NCBI GenBank assembly: GCA_019421365.1
Contig: JAHZFJ010000010.1
Coordinates: 62,001-126,000 of the forward strand
Origin: Lachnospiraceae bacterium
GTDB lineage: Bacteria > Bacillota > Clostridia > Lachnospirales > Lachnospiraceae
Direction: 5' to 3'
DNA length: 64,000 nucleotides
Shown: one piece after another, positions 53,642 through 62,710 of the stretch
Position numbering within the stretch: position 1 is the first letter of the stretch
How the letters are laid out: every line of letters begins with the position of its first letter
Notes under the pieces: generated by a model
The model's input: only the letters and a program-made list of their open reading frames with translations
What the model was told of the DNA's origin: nothing
Database searches by the model: none
Translations under genes and position numbers: made by a program

Positions 53642-55951
53642 ATGAATCTAATACGTGATAAGAAACGATTATTAAGTACTTTATTTGTTCTACTTCTGAT
53701 TTTGGCTTTTACATATCAACCATTTTTAAGTAAAGCTGCAACAAATTCAAACTTTATAATTGAAGATGGTGTACTCCTTCATTACAATGGTACCGCAGCT
53801 ACCGTTACAATTCCTTCTAATGTACATACTATAGGAAAGCGCGCTTTCTATAATAATAAGAATCTGAAGAAAGTCATCATTCCTTCTACCGTTAAAACTA
53901 TTGATGAAGAAGCGTTCTCTAATTGTACTAAGCTAACTTCTGTTCAATTAAGTAGTAATGTAACTAAGATTCTTTATCGTACATTTGCTAATTGTAGTTC
54001 CTTAACTAGTATAACTCTACCCTCCAAATTAACATACACAGGTGAAGGTGCATTCCAAGGTTGTTATAAACTTTCTAAAATCACAATTCCCTCAACTGTT
54101 AAAACCATCGGTATTAGTGCATTCCAAGAGTGCTACGGTCTTAAAACTGTAACAATTCCAAAAGATAGTAAGCTAAAAACTCTATCTCGTTATGCGTTCA
54201 AGTCTTGTGGTAGTCTAACTACAATTAGTCTACCAGATTCACTTGAGTCCTTAGGAAAAGGTACGTTCAACTACTGCTATTCCTTAAAGAATATAACAAT
54301 TCCGGCAAAAGTAACATACATACAACCAGAAACCTTTATCAGTTGTAGTAAGTTAACTACTGTTAAAATCAATGGTACTGTTACACGTATCGGCGAAAAT
54401 GCATTTGCTTACTGTAACAAACTTAATAGCATCAACTTAAAAGATGGTTTAGAGTATATTGAAAACTCTGCTTTTAAAAACAACTCAAGCTTGTCATCAT
54501 TATCCTTACCTTCCACAGTAAAGCATATCGGTGATTATGCATTTGCTTACTGTTCTTCCTTGAAGAAGATGACAATTCCATCTGGTATTACTACTATTAA
54601 TCAAGGAACCTTCATGGGTTGTAAGAAATTAACCTCTTTAGCTATCCCAGAGTCAGTTACCACTATAAAGCGTGAGGCTTTAAGAGATTGTTCTAAGCTA
54701 GAAAACTTAATTTTGCCAAGCAAACTTACTACATTAGAATATTATTCTTTAGCAGGGCTTTCTTCTATTAAAACGTTAGAACTCCCTTCCACTATTAAGA
54801 CGATAGCAGAAGGTACATTTAGTTTATGTAGTAACTTAGCAACAATTACATTACCAGATACGTTAAAGAAGATTCCAAATGACCTATTCTATAGTTGTAC
54901 CTCATTAACTGAAATTATAATTCCTGAAGCAGTTACTGAAATCGGAAGTGGAGCCTTCAATAATTGTTATCAGCTGGATCAAATTATTATCCCAAATTCC
55001 GTTACTACTATTGGTAACGATGCATTTAACTCATGTACCAGGATTAATAAAATTACACTTCCAAAGAAACTTACCTACCTTGGTTCCAGAGCATTTGCAA
55101 ACTGTACTAGTTTAAAATCAATTAAGATACCTACTACCTTATCAAAAATTGAAGAGAATACCTTTGATCATTGTCGTAGTTTAACAAGTATCGAAATCCC
55201 AGAAGGTGTGAAAGTTATTGATAATTATGCATTCTATTACTGTGCAAACCTTACTGATATCATTTTCGCTGAATCCATTGAAACAATTGGTTCTTATGCA
55301 TTCACTGGTACAAAGTGGATTCTACTTGCAGAAGATGACCACATGGTAGTTACAGACAACGGTATTCTAATCAAATATACTGGTACAGATACTGAATTAA
55401 CCATACCGGATACCGTAAAATCCATTGCACCCAATGTATTCCGTAACAATAGCTACTTAACAAAAGTAGTAATACCTGACTCCGTTGTTACTATTAATAA
55501 CTCTGCCTTTAGAAGTTGTCGTAATCTTACTACAATTAAACTCTCTTCTACATTAGAGTCCATTGGTAATAATGCGTTTGAAGAATGTTCAAGTCTAACT
55601 ACTATTAAACTACCTTCTAGTATGAAATCAATTGGTTCCTATGCATTTGAGAGATGTGAGAATCTGAAGACAATAAACCTGCCAAACGGGATCACTAATA
55701 TTGGTATCGGTGCATTCTATAGTTGTAATTCATTAGAAGAAGTAACATTACCAAATAAACTTACCAAATTAAATCGTAGCGTGTTCTATTACTGTACTAA
55801 TTTAAAGAAACTTACAATACCAGCAAACGTAACATCTATTGATACTAATTGTATCAGTACTTATAATATGTCACCAGTAATCAATTGTACGAAAGATTCT
55901 GCTGCATATAAATTTGCTATTAGCAATGATCTTAAAGTTGAACTACAGTAA
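53642..55951 (+). CDS. Secreted BspA-type leucine-rich repeat protein
   Basis: A 769-residue exported protein with a signal peptide (about 1-33, ending LSKA) followed by about 28-30 leucine-rich repeats of 23 residues of the TpLRR/LRR_5 type (unit such as LTSVQLSSNVTKILYRTFANCSS shortened: L-x-x-I-x-I-P-x-x-V-x-x-I-x-x-x-A-F-x-x-C). A break near residues 560-585 (VVTDNGILIKYTGTD) separates two repeat blocks and echoes the N-terminal IIEDGVLLHYNGTA. No LPxTG anchor or dockerin was seen. Such proteins bind host, plant or bacterial surfaces. Monocistronic, with a consensus promoter and terminator. Confidence 0.92.
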   Translation: MNLIRDKKRLLSTLFVLLLILAFTYQPFLSKAATNSNFIIEDGVLLHYNGTAATVTIPSNVHTIGKRAFYNNKNLKKVIIPSTVKTIDEEAFSNCTKLTSVQLSSNVTKILYRTFANCSSLTSITLPSKLTYTGEGAFQGCYKLSKITIPSTVKTIGISAFQECYGLKTVTIPKDSKLKTLSRYAFKSCGSLTTISLPDSLESLGKGTFNYCYSLKNITIPAKVTYIQPETFISCSKLTTVKINGTVTRIGENAFAYCNKLNSINLKDGLEYIENSAFKNNSSLSSLSLPSTVKHIGDYAFAYCSSLKKMTIPSGITTINQGTFMGCKKLTSLAIPESVTTIKREALRDCSKLENLILPSKLTTLEYYSLAGLSSIKTLELPSTIKTIAEGTFSLCSNLATITLPDTLKKIPNDLFYSCTSLTEIIIPEAVTEIGSGAFNNCYQLDQIIIPNSVTTIGNDAFNSCTRINKITLPKKLTYLGSRAFANCTSLKSIKIPTTLSKIEENTFDHCRSLTSIEIPEGVKVIDNYAFYYCANLTDIIFAESIETIGSYAFTGTKWILLAEDDHMVVTDNGILIKYTGTDTELTIPDTVKSIAPNVFRNNSYLTKVVIPDSVVTINNSAFRSCRNLTTIKLSSTLESIGNNAFEECSSLTTIKLPSSMKSIGSYAFERCENLKTINLPNGITNIGIGAFYSCNSLEEVTLPNKLTKLNRSVFYYCTNLKKLTIPANVTSIDTNCISTYNMSPVINCTKDSAAYKFAISNDLKVELQ

Positions 55952-55975
55952 TAACCCACCTCTGCCCTAGATAAT

Positions 55976-56006
55976 AAAAGGCTGTGGAATAGCTCCACAG
56001 CCTTTT
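55976..56006. terminator. Terminator after the LRR gene
   Basis: Perfect 13-bp arms AAAAGGCTGTGGA and TCCACAGCCTTTT around ATAGC, between converging genes. Confidence 0.92.
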
Positions 56007-56050
56007 ACTACTTCATATACAATATTAACTCTTATGTTGTAAATGCTTCA

Positions 56051-57181
56051 TTACCAACGCTTTGCTTCAATCATCTCTTCAAGATAGTAAATTGCTTCAT
56101 CAATCATTTGCTCTCTTTGATCTTCATCTTCTATCTCATATAATCTATCGTTTAAGTCATGCAAGTAATCAAATCGCTCTTTATTCCCTCTTTCGATCTC
56201 CCATTTTTCACCCATTAATCTAGGTATCAACCAACACTCATCAAGTGCTGGCATCTTCATAGTAAGAGATGTCAAATTGGTATCTGAAATCGGAAAACGA
56301 TGCACTTCGTAAGGAGATAATGCTTTATGTTCTTGGTAATCATTAATCTTTTCGACGTCCTCCTGCTTTATAGTATCACAGTTATTATTCTCATCACGAT
56401 TTTTAAAGGCTACTCGTAAGGAAACTGGATATTTCTCAAGTCTTTTTTCCTGGTTCTGTGTTTCCCTAATGAACAAACTTTCTATATAATCTTCAAAGTC
56501 ACAATTTAGACTACCTTCCTCATCAATTGTCAACTCCGGTAGGAAATACCCCTTAGCTATTACCTTCCCTACAGATTGCCCATTTAAGCGAAGGATCTTT
56601 TTAAGTGTAACTTCACCGCTATGCGTATCTAAAATATTCAATATATATTTTTTCGTTGCAATTAAATATTCAAATGTAGTTGGTGCCTCGAATCGATATT
56701 TCTTACTATTTAGGAACCAAACATCTGTAATTCCCTCTTTTTCATAAAATGCATGCTTATCTAACCACTCATTTAACTTCATATCATAGCTTAGATATTC
56801 CATAACCATTGGCTTCTGATTGTTGTGTATATATATGTCTGCCACATACTTACCAACGTCTTTACTACAGTAGATCACCGAATCTGGGAAGCTTCTCTTT
56901 GCTAATTGGTATAGTAATCTTCTTGCTAGAGGATAATCTCCCTGGTTCCCATTCGAGTGTGCTTTACATTCAGTCTCTGCATGATGTCGAAAATATGGTT
57001 CACGTATCATTCCCGCACATAATATAACGGATTCTTTACAATCTGGACAAATCAATTCATGATTCTGGCTAGCCATTCTCATCTGTAACCGTAAATCTTC
57101 TTTATATCTACCTTCATAATCCTTCAGTTCATATGCACACCAAAGCTCGTCTTGATATAATGCATTCTCCTGAGTAACCAA
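56051..57181 (-). CDS. CoiA-like competence/nuclease family protein
   Basis: A 376-residue protein with a zinc-finger-like CPDC segment, then AGMIREPYFRHHAETECKAHSNGNQGDYPLARRLLYQLAKR and VADIYIHNNQKPMVMEYLSYDM and ITDVWFLNSKKYRF. This matches the CoiA plan: a Cys cluster, H-rich motif and an endonuclease-like core with D-x(n)-E. CoiA proteins assist recombination after DNA uptake; here that role is inferred. The first ATG lies within the ribosome site; a TTG at 57181 has GGAGG at ideal spacing and is the better start. It lies 47 nt after fliB on the same strand. Confidence 0.68.
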   Translation of the reverse strand: MVTQENALYQDELWCAYELKDYEGRYKEDLRLQMRMASQNHELICPDCKESVILCAGMIREPYFRHHAETECKAHSNGNQGDYPLARRLLYQLAKRSFPDSVIYCSKDVGKYVADIYIHNNQKPMVMEYLSYDMKLNEWLDKHAFYEKEGITDVWFLNSKKYRFEAPTTFEYLIATKKYILNILDTHSGEVTLKKILRLNGQSVGKVIAKGYFLPELTIDEEGSLNCDFEDYIESLFIRETQNQEKRLEKYPVSLRVAFKNRDENNNCDTIKQEDVEKINDYQEHKALSPYEVHRFPISDTNLTSLTMKMPALDECWLIPRLMGEKWEIERGNKERFDYLHDLNDRLYEIEDEDQREQMIDEAIYYLEEMIEAKRW

Positions 57182-57227
57182 GCAAAATCCTCCTCTCATT
57201 CTTTGATGCCAAACTCTAATATAAGAC

Positions 57228-58394
57228 TTAAGATAATAATGATATTAAAATTGTTTCAAAATAAAACTCCTTTTTCTTACCAAATAATCTTTCCATCTTT
57301 TTAAGATTATTATCTGAATGCTCAACTTCCCTGCAATAGGTATAAGTTATCTCTACAACATCATTAAATGTTAAGCTACCAGTTTTTTGCCATCTCGCCT
57401 GACACAATTCTTGTATAATTAATGGACTAATTATTGCTAACTTCATCTTACCATATACATTCTCATCATAAACAGCACCCGAGAAATACGTATAAACAAA
57501 ATATACATAGAGCTGTTCCAATATGATCTCGTATCTGACACCTAATTCATCACTATTCATCATATATTGCAAGAAATGTCTTCTATTTTTTAGATACTCC
57601 TTCGAACCATTACCGTACAGATAATTATAAGCAAGACCAATGGAATCTGACCATTCTGTTCGTAATACCTCTAATCGAAACAATAAAGCAAATTGCTTTT
57701 GAATGCTATCAAATCGATTCTCTTCCTTGTTCTGATAGGTCTTTAACTTATGTATCATATAATCAACAATTTTCTCTGTTTTGTAACGACTGATTAATCG
57801 GTCCATAGTATAATACTCTTGACTATTCATTCGATTCTGTAAATCATGCGCTAAAGCAAAACTGATTGCCACACGCACATTAATATCAAGTTTTCTATTC
57901 TGTAAGGTACCTATAATGCAATTTCTAGCTTCTGATAATTTGGCATAGAGTATGGAATTAAAATAATCGAATCGTTCCGATTCACTATTCTTTACCTTCG
58001 TTAAAAAGCGAACTCGTTCTTGATGACTCAATATGAGTCGCGCGACTTCAGGGCACGACATCGAAAGTGATAAATCACGTCCCCCCTCATATTCCTCCAT
58101 ATGTCTAGGATACTTTCTACAAGTATCACATAACATAGACGGCCCTAATTCTGTATAAATATCACAGAGATTTTCGTCATTTAAGAACGCACAACGGTGG
58201 CCATATTGTTTGAAAGCTCCCTTATGAAATTGTATAGAATTTTGTAGGCAGTTTCCAAAACCACCTTTTACATTCTTATATTTTTGTAATGTCTTCGGAT
58301 CAATCATAATCTCCCAGCCTGCACAACAAGTGTCTTCACATTCATTGGCAATGCAGTTAAATTTATGATAATAATCTGGTACTGAATATTTCAT
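57228..58394 (-). CDS. fliB: Flagellin lysine-N-methylase
   Basis: A 388-residue FliB-type protein that methylates lysines of flagellin. The Cys-rich core is typical: CIANECEDTCCAGWEI near the N-terminus, then C-x-FLNDENLCDIYTELGPSMLCDTCRKYPRH and SLSMSCPEVARLIL. The C-terminal half is helical. Two ATGs compete; GGAGG at 7 nt favours 58394. It is not in a flagellar operon; its neighbours are a CoiA-like gene and a NimA-like gene. Confidence 0.9.
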   Translation of the reverse strand: MKYSVPDYYHKFNCIANECEDTCCAGWEIMIDPKTLQKYKNVKGGFGNCLQNSIQFHKGAFKQYGHRCAFLNDENLCDIYTELGPSMLCDTCRKYPRHMEEYEGGRDLSLSMSCPEVARLILSHQERVRFLTKVKNSESERFDYFNSILYAKLSEARNCIIGTLQNRKLDINVRVAISFALAHDLQNRMNSQEYYTMDRLISRYKTEKIVDYMIHKLKTYQNKEENRFDSIQKQFALLFRLEVLRTEWSDSIGLAYNYLYGNGSKEYLKNRRHFLQYMMNSDELGVRYEIILEQLYVYFVYTYFSGAVYDENVYGKMKLAIISPLIIQELCQARWQKTGSLTFNDVVEITYTYCREVEHSDNNLKKMERLFGKKKEFYFETILISLLS

Positions 58395-58488
58395 GCCCAT
58401 TCCTCCACAACTAACGTATTCGCAAGTATAATACGCTCATTTTGTTAAATGTTCAAGTACCAAGACGAAAATATATGTAGGAATTTTA

Positions 58489-58968
58489 TTACATTGTTTT
58501 TTTCTTTAATCGTTTTCCATATATTTCATTTACCGTAAGTTTTAGTACTGATACTACCTTAAAAAGTCTTGTATCATACTGATGATCAACATTTGGTTGA
58601 TAATGATCCATCACTCTTGTAAGGGCAGCCATTTTTTCATCTTCACTTAGAATCTCCATCATTCCATTTCCGCATACGCTATCAAACTCCATCATACAAT
58701 CACATGCCAACTCACCTGTAATTAATTTGTGCGAACAACTCATAGAGAATGCTACCTTACTGTTCTCTCGTAATAAATCAAATTTTTTTCCAGCGATGGC
58801 GCTATGAAAATACATTGTAAACACTTCATTTTCATATTCAACTCCAAAATTAAGCGGTATCACGTATGGAAATTCTTCATCAAAGAATGCTACATTACAT
58901 ACGTCACATTGCTTCATAATAGCTAGAATCTCCTCTGGGTTTTTAATTTCTCTATCTTTTCTTCTCAT
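58489..58968 (-). CDS. NimA-like pyridoxamine 5'-phosphate oxidase family protein
   Basis: A 159-residue flavin-binding split barrel protein. It has MRRKDREIKNPEEILAIMKQ, ECD-type CDVCNVAFFDEEFPYVIPLNFGVEYENEVFTMYFHSAIAGKKFDLLRENSKVAFSM, and a C-terminal NEIYGKRLKK. These are hallmarks of the NimA-like family, some members of which reduce nitroimidazoles; resistance is not implied for this one. It is monocistronic, 88 nt upstream of fliB. Confidence 0.88.
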   Translation of the reverse strand: MRRKDREIKNPEEILAIMKQCDVCNVAFFDEEFPYVIPLNFGVEYENEVFTMYFHSAIAGKKFDLLRENSKVAFSMSCSHKLITGELACDCMMEFDSVCGNGMMEILSEDEKMAALTRVMDHYQPNVDHQYDTRLFKVVSVLKLTVNEIYGKRLKKKTM

Positions 58969-59125
58969 AATCTTATCCTTCCTCTTCTATATTTATTTAA
59001 TATCTAATTGTATTGTAATATAAAATTATTGTCAATTTATAAACCAAAAGTTATAGCACTTTTACTTATTAGGTGCTAAAATAAATCCTAATAGACATTG
59101 CAATGCAAAAAAAGGAGAATGCCAC

Positions 59126-59641
59126 ATGATTTCTAACCTATTACAAGAAATGGTTCAATACTACAGCGGTGATCCAAGAAGGATTCAACATTTTATCAAA
59201 GTACATAGTTTTGCCAAATTAATTGGTGAAAAAGAAGAACTTGATTCTACAACACTTAAAACACTTGAAATTGCTGCTATTGTGCACGATATTGGCATTA
59301 AAGTCGCAGAAGAAAAATACGGAAGATGCGATGGCAAATTACAGGAACAAGAAGGTCCCGCAATTGCTAAAACTCTACTTACTAGACTTAATATAGATGA
59401 GTCCACTATCGAAAGGGTTTGTTACTTAGTTGGCCATCATCACACCTACACAAATGTTAATGGAATTGATTATCAAATCTTATTAGAAGCTGATTTTCTT
59501 GTAAATCTATACGAGGACACACTTGATGCCCATGCAATCACTAGTGCTTACCAAAAGATTTTTAAGACTGACACTGGTAAAGAAATTTGTAAAACAATGT
59601 TTAACATTGTCCTGGAACATCATTCTCAAGCATGTATTTGA
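59126..59641 (+). CDS. HD domain phosphohydrolase
   Basis: A 171-residue HD-superfamily protein with metal ligands H26 region, H54-D55 (AAIVHDIGIK), H113-H114-H115 (LVGHHHTY) and a later acid (LLEADFLVNLYED). Such proteins hydrolyse phosphate esters of nucleotides or related compounds; the substrate is unknown. AAAAGGAGA precedes the ATG. A truncated metG pseudogene begins about 50-80 nt downstream on the same strand. Confidence 0.85.
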   Translation: MISNLLQEMVQYYSGDPRRIQHFIKVHSFAKLIGEKEELDSTTLKTLEIAAIVHDIGIKVAEEKYGRCDGKLQEQEGPAIAKTLLTRLNIDESTIERVCYLVGHHHTYTNVNGIDYQILLEADFLVNLYEDTLDAHAITSAYQKIFKTDTGKEICKTMFNIVLEHHSQACI

Positions 59642-59689
59642 TTGTTGCTAAAGCTGCTGAACAAGCGAGAGGAATACCGCCGAATGTAG

Positions 59690-60678
59690 GTGATCCTAAT
59701 AACCATGGATTCTCAACAAGATTGGCCAGAATCCTTATGGGCTCCGATCTCATTCACTAAGTCCTACCTTATGGAACACGGAGCATCTGATGACGCTTGG
59801 AAAGACTGGTGGAATTCCAAGGACTCTATGGTATATCAGTTTATTGGAGAAGATAATATCTACTTCTATGGTATTGCTGAGATGGGATTGTTTATGGCTC
59901 TACAAGACGAAGATAGTAAGGTTACACCAGATGATGGTCAGTTACAATTACCTCATCTAATCGCAAACAATCATATCCTATTCTTAGATAAAAAGGCAAG
60001 TAGTAGTTCAGAAATCAAACCACCTATGGCTAAAGAATTACTCTCCTATTATACTCCAGAACAATTAAGAATCCATTTTCTTAGCCTTGGTTTATCTAAT
60101 AAAAGTGTGAGTTTTAAGCCGAAGCCTTATATTCCAGATGCTAATCTAAAAGAAGTGATACGGTTTTGAAGGAAGGTAATCTATTAACCAATGTATTCAA
60201 CCGACTTGTACGTTCTTGTTTCTACACAGTTCAAAAATATTATGATAGCAAGATTCCTGAGGGCACAATTACTCCTTCTGTTCTAGAAGAAGGCAAGAAT
60301 GCAATCCTTGATTTTGAACGTAGTATGTATAATCATGAATTTCATTCGTTAACCTACTTACTTGATACGTATATAAGGAATGCGAATAAATATTGGGTTA
60401 ATTCGATGAAACAAGCCGAATCTACAGAGGATGATGAACTTCGTAAACAAGTATTAATTGATTCATTCCATGCGGTACGTGTTACTATTACCTTATTACA
60501 TTCCATTGCACCTACAGGTTGTGAAATGATACAGGACTATCTTCATGCTGATAAAAAGATTTGGAGTTGGGAATATATCTTCGAGCCTATTACATTTTTC
60601 TTAGATAGTAATGTACAACTAGAATACCTTGAACCAAAGGTTGACTTTTTCAAAAAGCATGAAAGTCAGTTTCAGTAA
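59690..60678 (+). pseudogene. metG: Truncated and frameshifted methionyl-tRNA synthetase remnant
   Basis: Two overlapping frames (59690-60169 and 60166-60678) together match the C-terminal half of the clostridial-type MetG of about 640 residues. The first holds WPESLWAPISFTK, YQFIGEDNIYFYGIAEM, NNHILFLDKKASSSSEIKPP and EQLRIHFLSLGL; the second continues with LKEGNLLTNVFNRLVRSCFYTVQKYY to VDFFKKH. The likely lesion is one lost A near 60150-60153 (GAAAGT to GAAGT), since the shifted frame reads smoothly through. The whole N-terminal catalytic half, with the HIGH motif, is missing before about 59723. A full metG must exist elsewhere. Confidence 0.85.
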
Positions 60679-60688
60679 TTCACTCCTC

Positions 60689-60750
60689 AAACATTACACT
60701 TGTTGATTTTGATGAGTAGTTAACGGCTATATTCAAAGTATTGCAATAAC
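60689..60750 (+). repeat. Decayed cloverleaf-like repeat, copy D
   Basis: The sequence AACATTACACTTGTTGA, GATGAGTAGTTAAC and CAAAGTATTGCAAT aligns to copies A-C without gaps over most of its length, but the terminal arms have lost pairing. It lies just after the metG remnant. Confidence 0.5.
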
Positions 60751-60751
60751 C

Positions 60752-60788
60752 AAAGGGCAAAGGTATAATATTTACACCTTTGCCCTTT
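60752..60788. terminator. Terminator of the MCP gene
   Basis: Perfect 13-bp arms AAAGGGCAAAGGT and ACCTTTGCCCTTT around 11 nt, lying 18 nt after the MCP stop and before it on the plus strand after the metG remnant. Confidence 0.85.
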
Positions 60789-60806
60789 ATGTATACTCTA
60801 GAAGTT

Positions 60807-62519
60807 TTAACTTTTTAATCTAAACTGTTCTACTAATGCTTTCAATACTTGTGATTGACTAGCCATCTCTTCTGAACTTGCTGAACTTTCTTCTGCCATA
60901 GCTGTATTTTCTTCAACTACAGCTGATATCTGATCAACCTCCATCGTTACTACTTTTAACTTTTCTGCTTGATCCGAAGAAGTCTGTGTTATTTGATCAA
61001 TGTTAGTTTCTAATCTTTTTGTCTTCTCCAATGAGTCTAATAATGCTTTTGCTGTATTTGTAGCGATTTCCATACCACTGTCTACTGCATGCATGGAATC
61101 TTTAATCAAAATTGTAGACTCCTTTGCCGCATGAGAACATTGATTAGCTAATTCATTTACTTGGTCTGCAACAACTGCAAAACCTCTTCCTGCTTCTCCC
61201 GCTCTTGCCGCTTCTATTGATGCATTCAAGGCTAATAGATTTGTCTGTGAAGCTATATCATTAATCGTTTTAATAATATTACTAATCTTATCCGATGATG
61301 CATTAATATTTCTCATTGCCTCTAACATATCTTGCATCTTATTATTACTTTCTTCAACATCTCTCCCTACATCATTTGCTACTTCTGACGCTGAGATAGA
61401 ACAATCTGCATTACGATTAATTGCTACTTCTAATTCTGCAATCATCTGCTGTAACCTTGTCACAGCTCCAGCTTGTTCCACCGCACCTTGTGTTAAAGAT
61501 TCTCCGCTATATGCAAGTTGGACCGAGCCGTCAGCAACTTGTTCAGAAGACATATTAATCTGTCCTAAAACCGATGATATTTTGTTATTAAAATTCAAGA
61601 TACTTGTTTTAATATTCTTAAAATCTCCGATGAACTCCTGATTGATATTGATATCAAAATTCCCCTCTGCCATCTGTTTCATTGTTTGATCTATGGATTT
61701 AACATACGTTGATAGAATACTCATACTCTTTTGTAAGCTCTTAGCCACATGAGATACCTCGTCATGGCCTTCCGTATTAATTGTTACATTCAGATTTCCC
61801 TTTGAGAGCTCATGGGAAGCATACTCAATTTCTTCAAGTGGTATGGCGATACTCTTAGTAATACTAATTGAAAGATTAAGAGCGAATACTATAGACAATA
61901 CCAAAAGGATTATTAGTATTGCAATTGCAATAATAATTCCGTTCTCATTCTTAGAGATTGCCAGAGCTTCCGCCTTCTCTATTTCTGCATCAAGTTTCTC
62001 GGCGTTATTAATTAAATTTTCTAACGCTGTTGTACATTGAGTTAAAATCATCGTCTTTGCTTCATCATATTCGCCATTAACAAGTTTCTGAATAATATCA
62101 TTACCATTCGACAACCATTCTGTTATTGATTTTTCATACTCATTCACTAATCCCTTATCTGCTGGAAATGTTTCTTTAATAATATCTATTTTTTCTAATA
62201 AACTGTTTTCGTTCTCTTTAATCTCTTCTACATAGGTATTCAATTCATCTTTGTTCGTATTAATTGCCATCTCACGTATTAATCTAGCTGCATTATTTGT
62301 CTCAATTCTACTATCTTTAATAGCGATTGCTGCCGTATACGAGTTCTCGAGAAAGTTATTCAAATTATTTTTACTATTAATCAATGAGCCAACTGCGGTG
62401 GCAATTATTAGTATCATGGCTACTAATATTGTAGAAAAACCAAATACTAACCTTGACTTAATTTTTAATTTTCTTAAACTAACTACATGCTTTTGTGCTT
62501 TGCTAACTTCTCTATCCAC
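60807..62519 (-). CDS. Methyl-accepting chemotaxis protein
   Basis: A 570-residue transmembrane chemoreceptor: helix 1 (about 24-47), an extracellular four-helix-bundle sensor domain (about 48-193), helix 2 (about 195-217), HAMP (about 218-275) and a cytoplasmic signalling domain whose hairpin tip is NASIEAARAGEAGRGFAVVADQVNELA. The last residues do not include a CheR-docking pentapeptide. It relays ligand binding to CheA/CheW; the ligand is unknown. GGAGG stands just before the start. It has its own promoter and a 5' hairpin. Confidence 0.93.
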   Translation of the reverse strand: MDREVSKAQKHVVSLRKLKIKSRLVFGFSTILVAMILIIATAVGSLINSKNNLNNFLENSYTAAIAIKDSRIETNNAARLIREMAINTNKDELNTYVEEIKENENSLLEKIDIIKETFPADKGLVNEYEKSITEWLSNGNDIIQKLVNGEYDEAKTMILTQCTTALENLINNAEKLDAEIEKAEALAISKNENGIIIAIAILIILLVLSIVFALNLSISITKSIAIPLEEIEYASHELSKGNLNVTINTEGHDEVSHVAKSLQKSMSILSTYVKSIDQTMKQMAEGNFDININQEFIGDFKNIKTSILNFNNKISSVLGQINMSSEQVADGSVQLAYSGESLTQGAVEQAGAVTRLQQMIAELEVAINRNADCSISASEVANDVGRDVEESNNKMQDMLEAMRNINASSDKISNIIKTINDIASQTNLLALNASIEAARAGEAGRGFAVVADQVNELANQCSHAAKESTILIKDSMHAVDSGMEIATNTAKALLDSLEKTKRLETNIDQITQTSSDQAEKLKVVTMEVDQISAVVEENTAMAEESSASSEEMASQSQVLKALVEQFRLKS

Positions 62520-62567
62520 TATTCAACCTCCAAGTACTATCCGTATCTTATCTTGCATTATGCAAAC

Positions 62568-62645
62568 AACAGCCTTGGTATATGGAACATATTACCACAT
62601 CGCCAAGGCTGTTAAAATCTTATCATAGACTATTCATCAAGTCAA
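62568..62645 (-). promoter_or_regulatory. Promoter and 5'-end hairpin of the MCP transcript
   Basis: On the minus strand TTGACT (62645-62640), a 17-nt spacer and TAAGAT (62622-62617) form a good promoter. Transcription should start near 62610, at the base of a perfect 11-bp hairpin, AACAGCCTTGG (62613-62603) with CCAAGGCTGTT (62578-62568). The rest of the roughly 90-nt leader is unstructured by eye. Confidence 0.65.
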
Positions 62646-62710
62646 CTAAACAAATTAATTATAGCTAATTATTTTTTTCATATAATTAATTTTACTTTTT
62701 ATCCCTGTTA

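Noticed and set aside
53642..55951. Tandem DNA repeat in the LRR gene
   Set aside because: The repeats are at protein level with about 69-nt periodicity and have diverged strongly in DNA; they are ordinary LRR units.
59642..59722. Coding fragment between the HD gene and the metG remnant
   Set aside because: One frame reads smoothly for about 27 residues but shows no family I know, has no start of its own and is too short to support.
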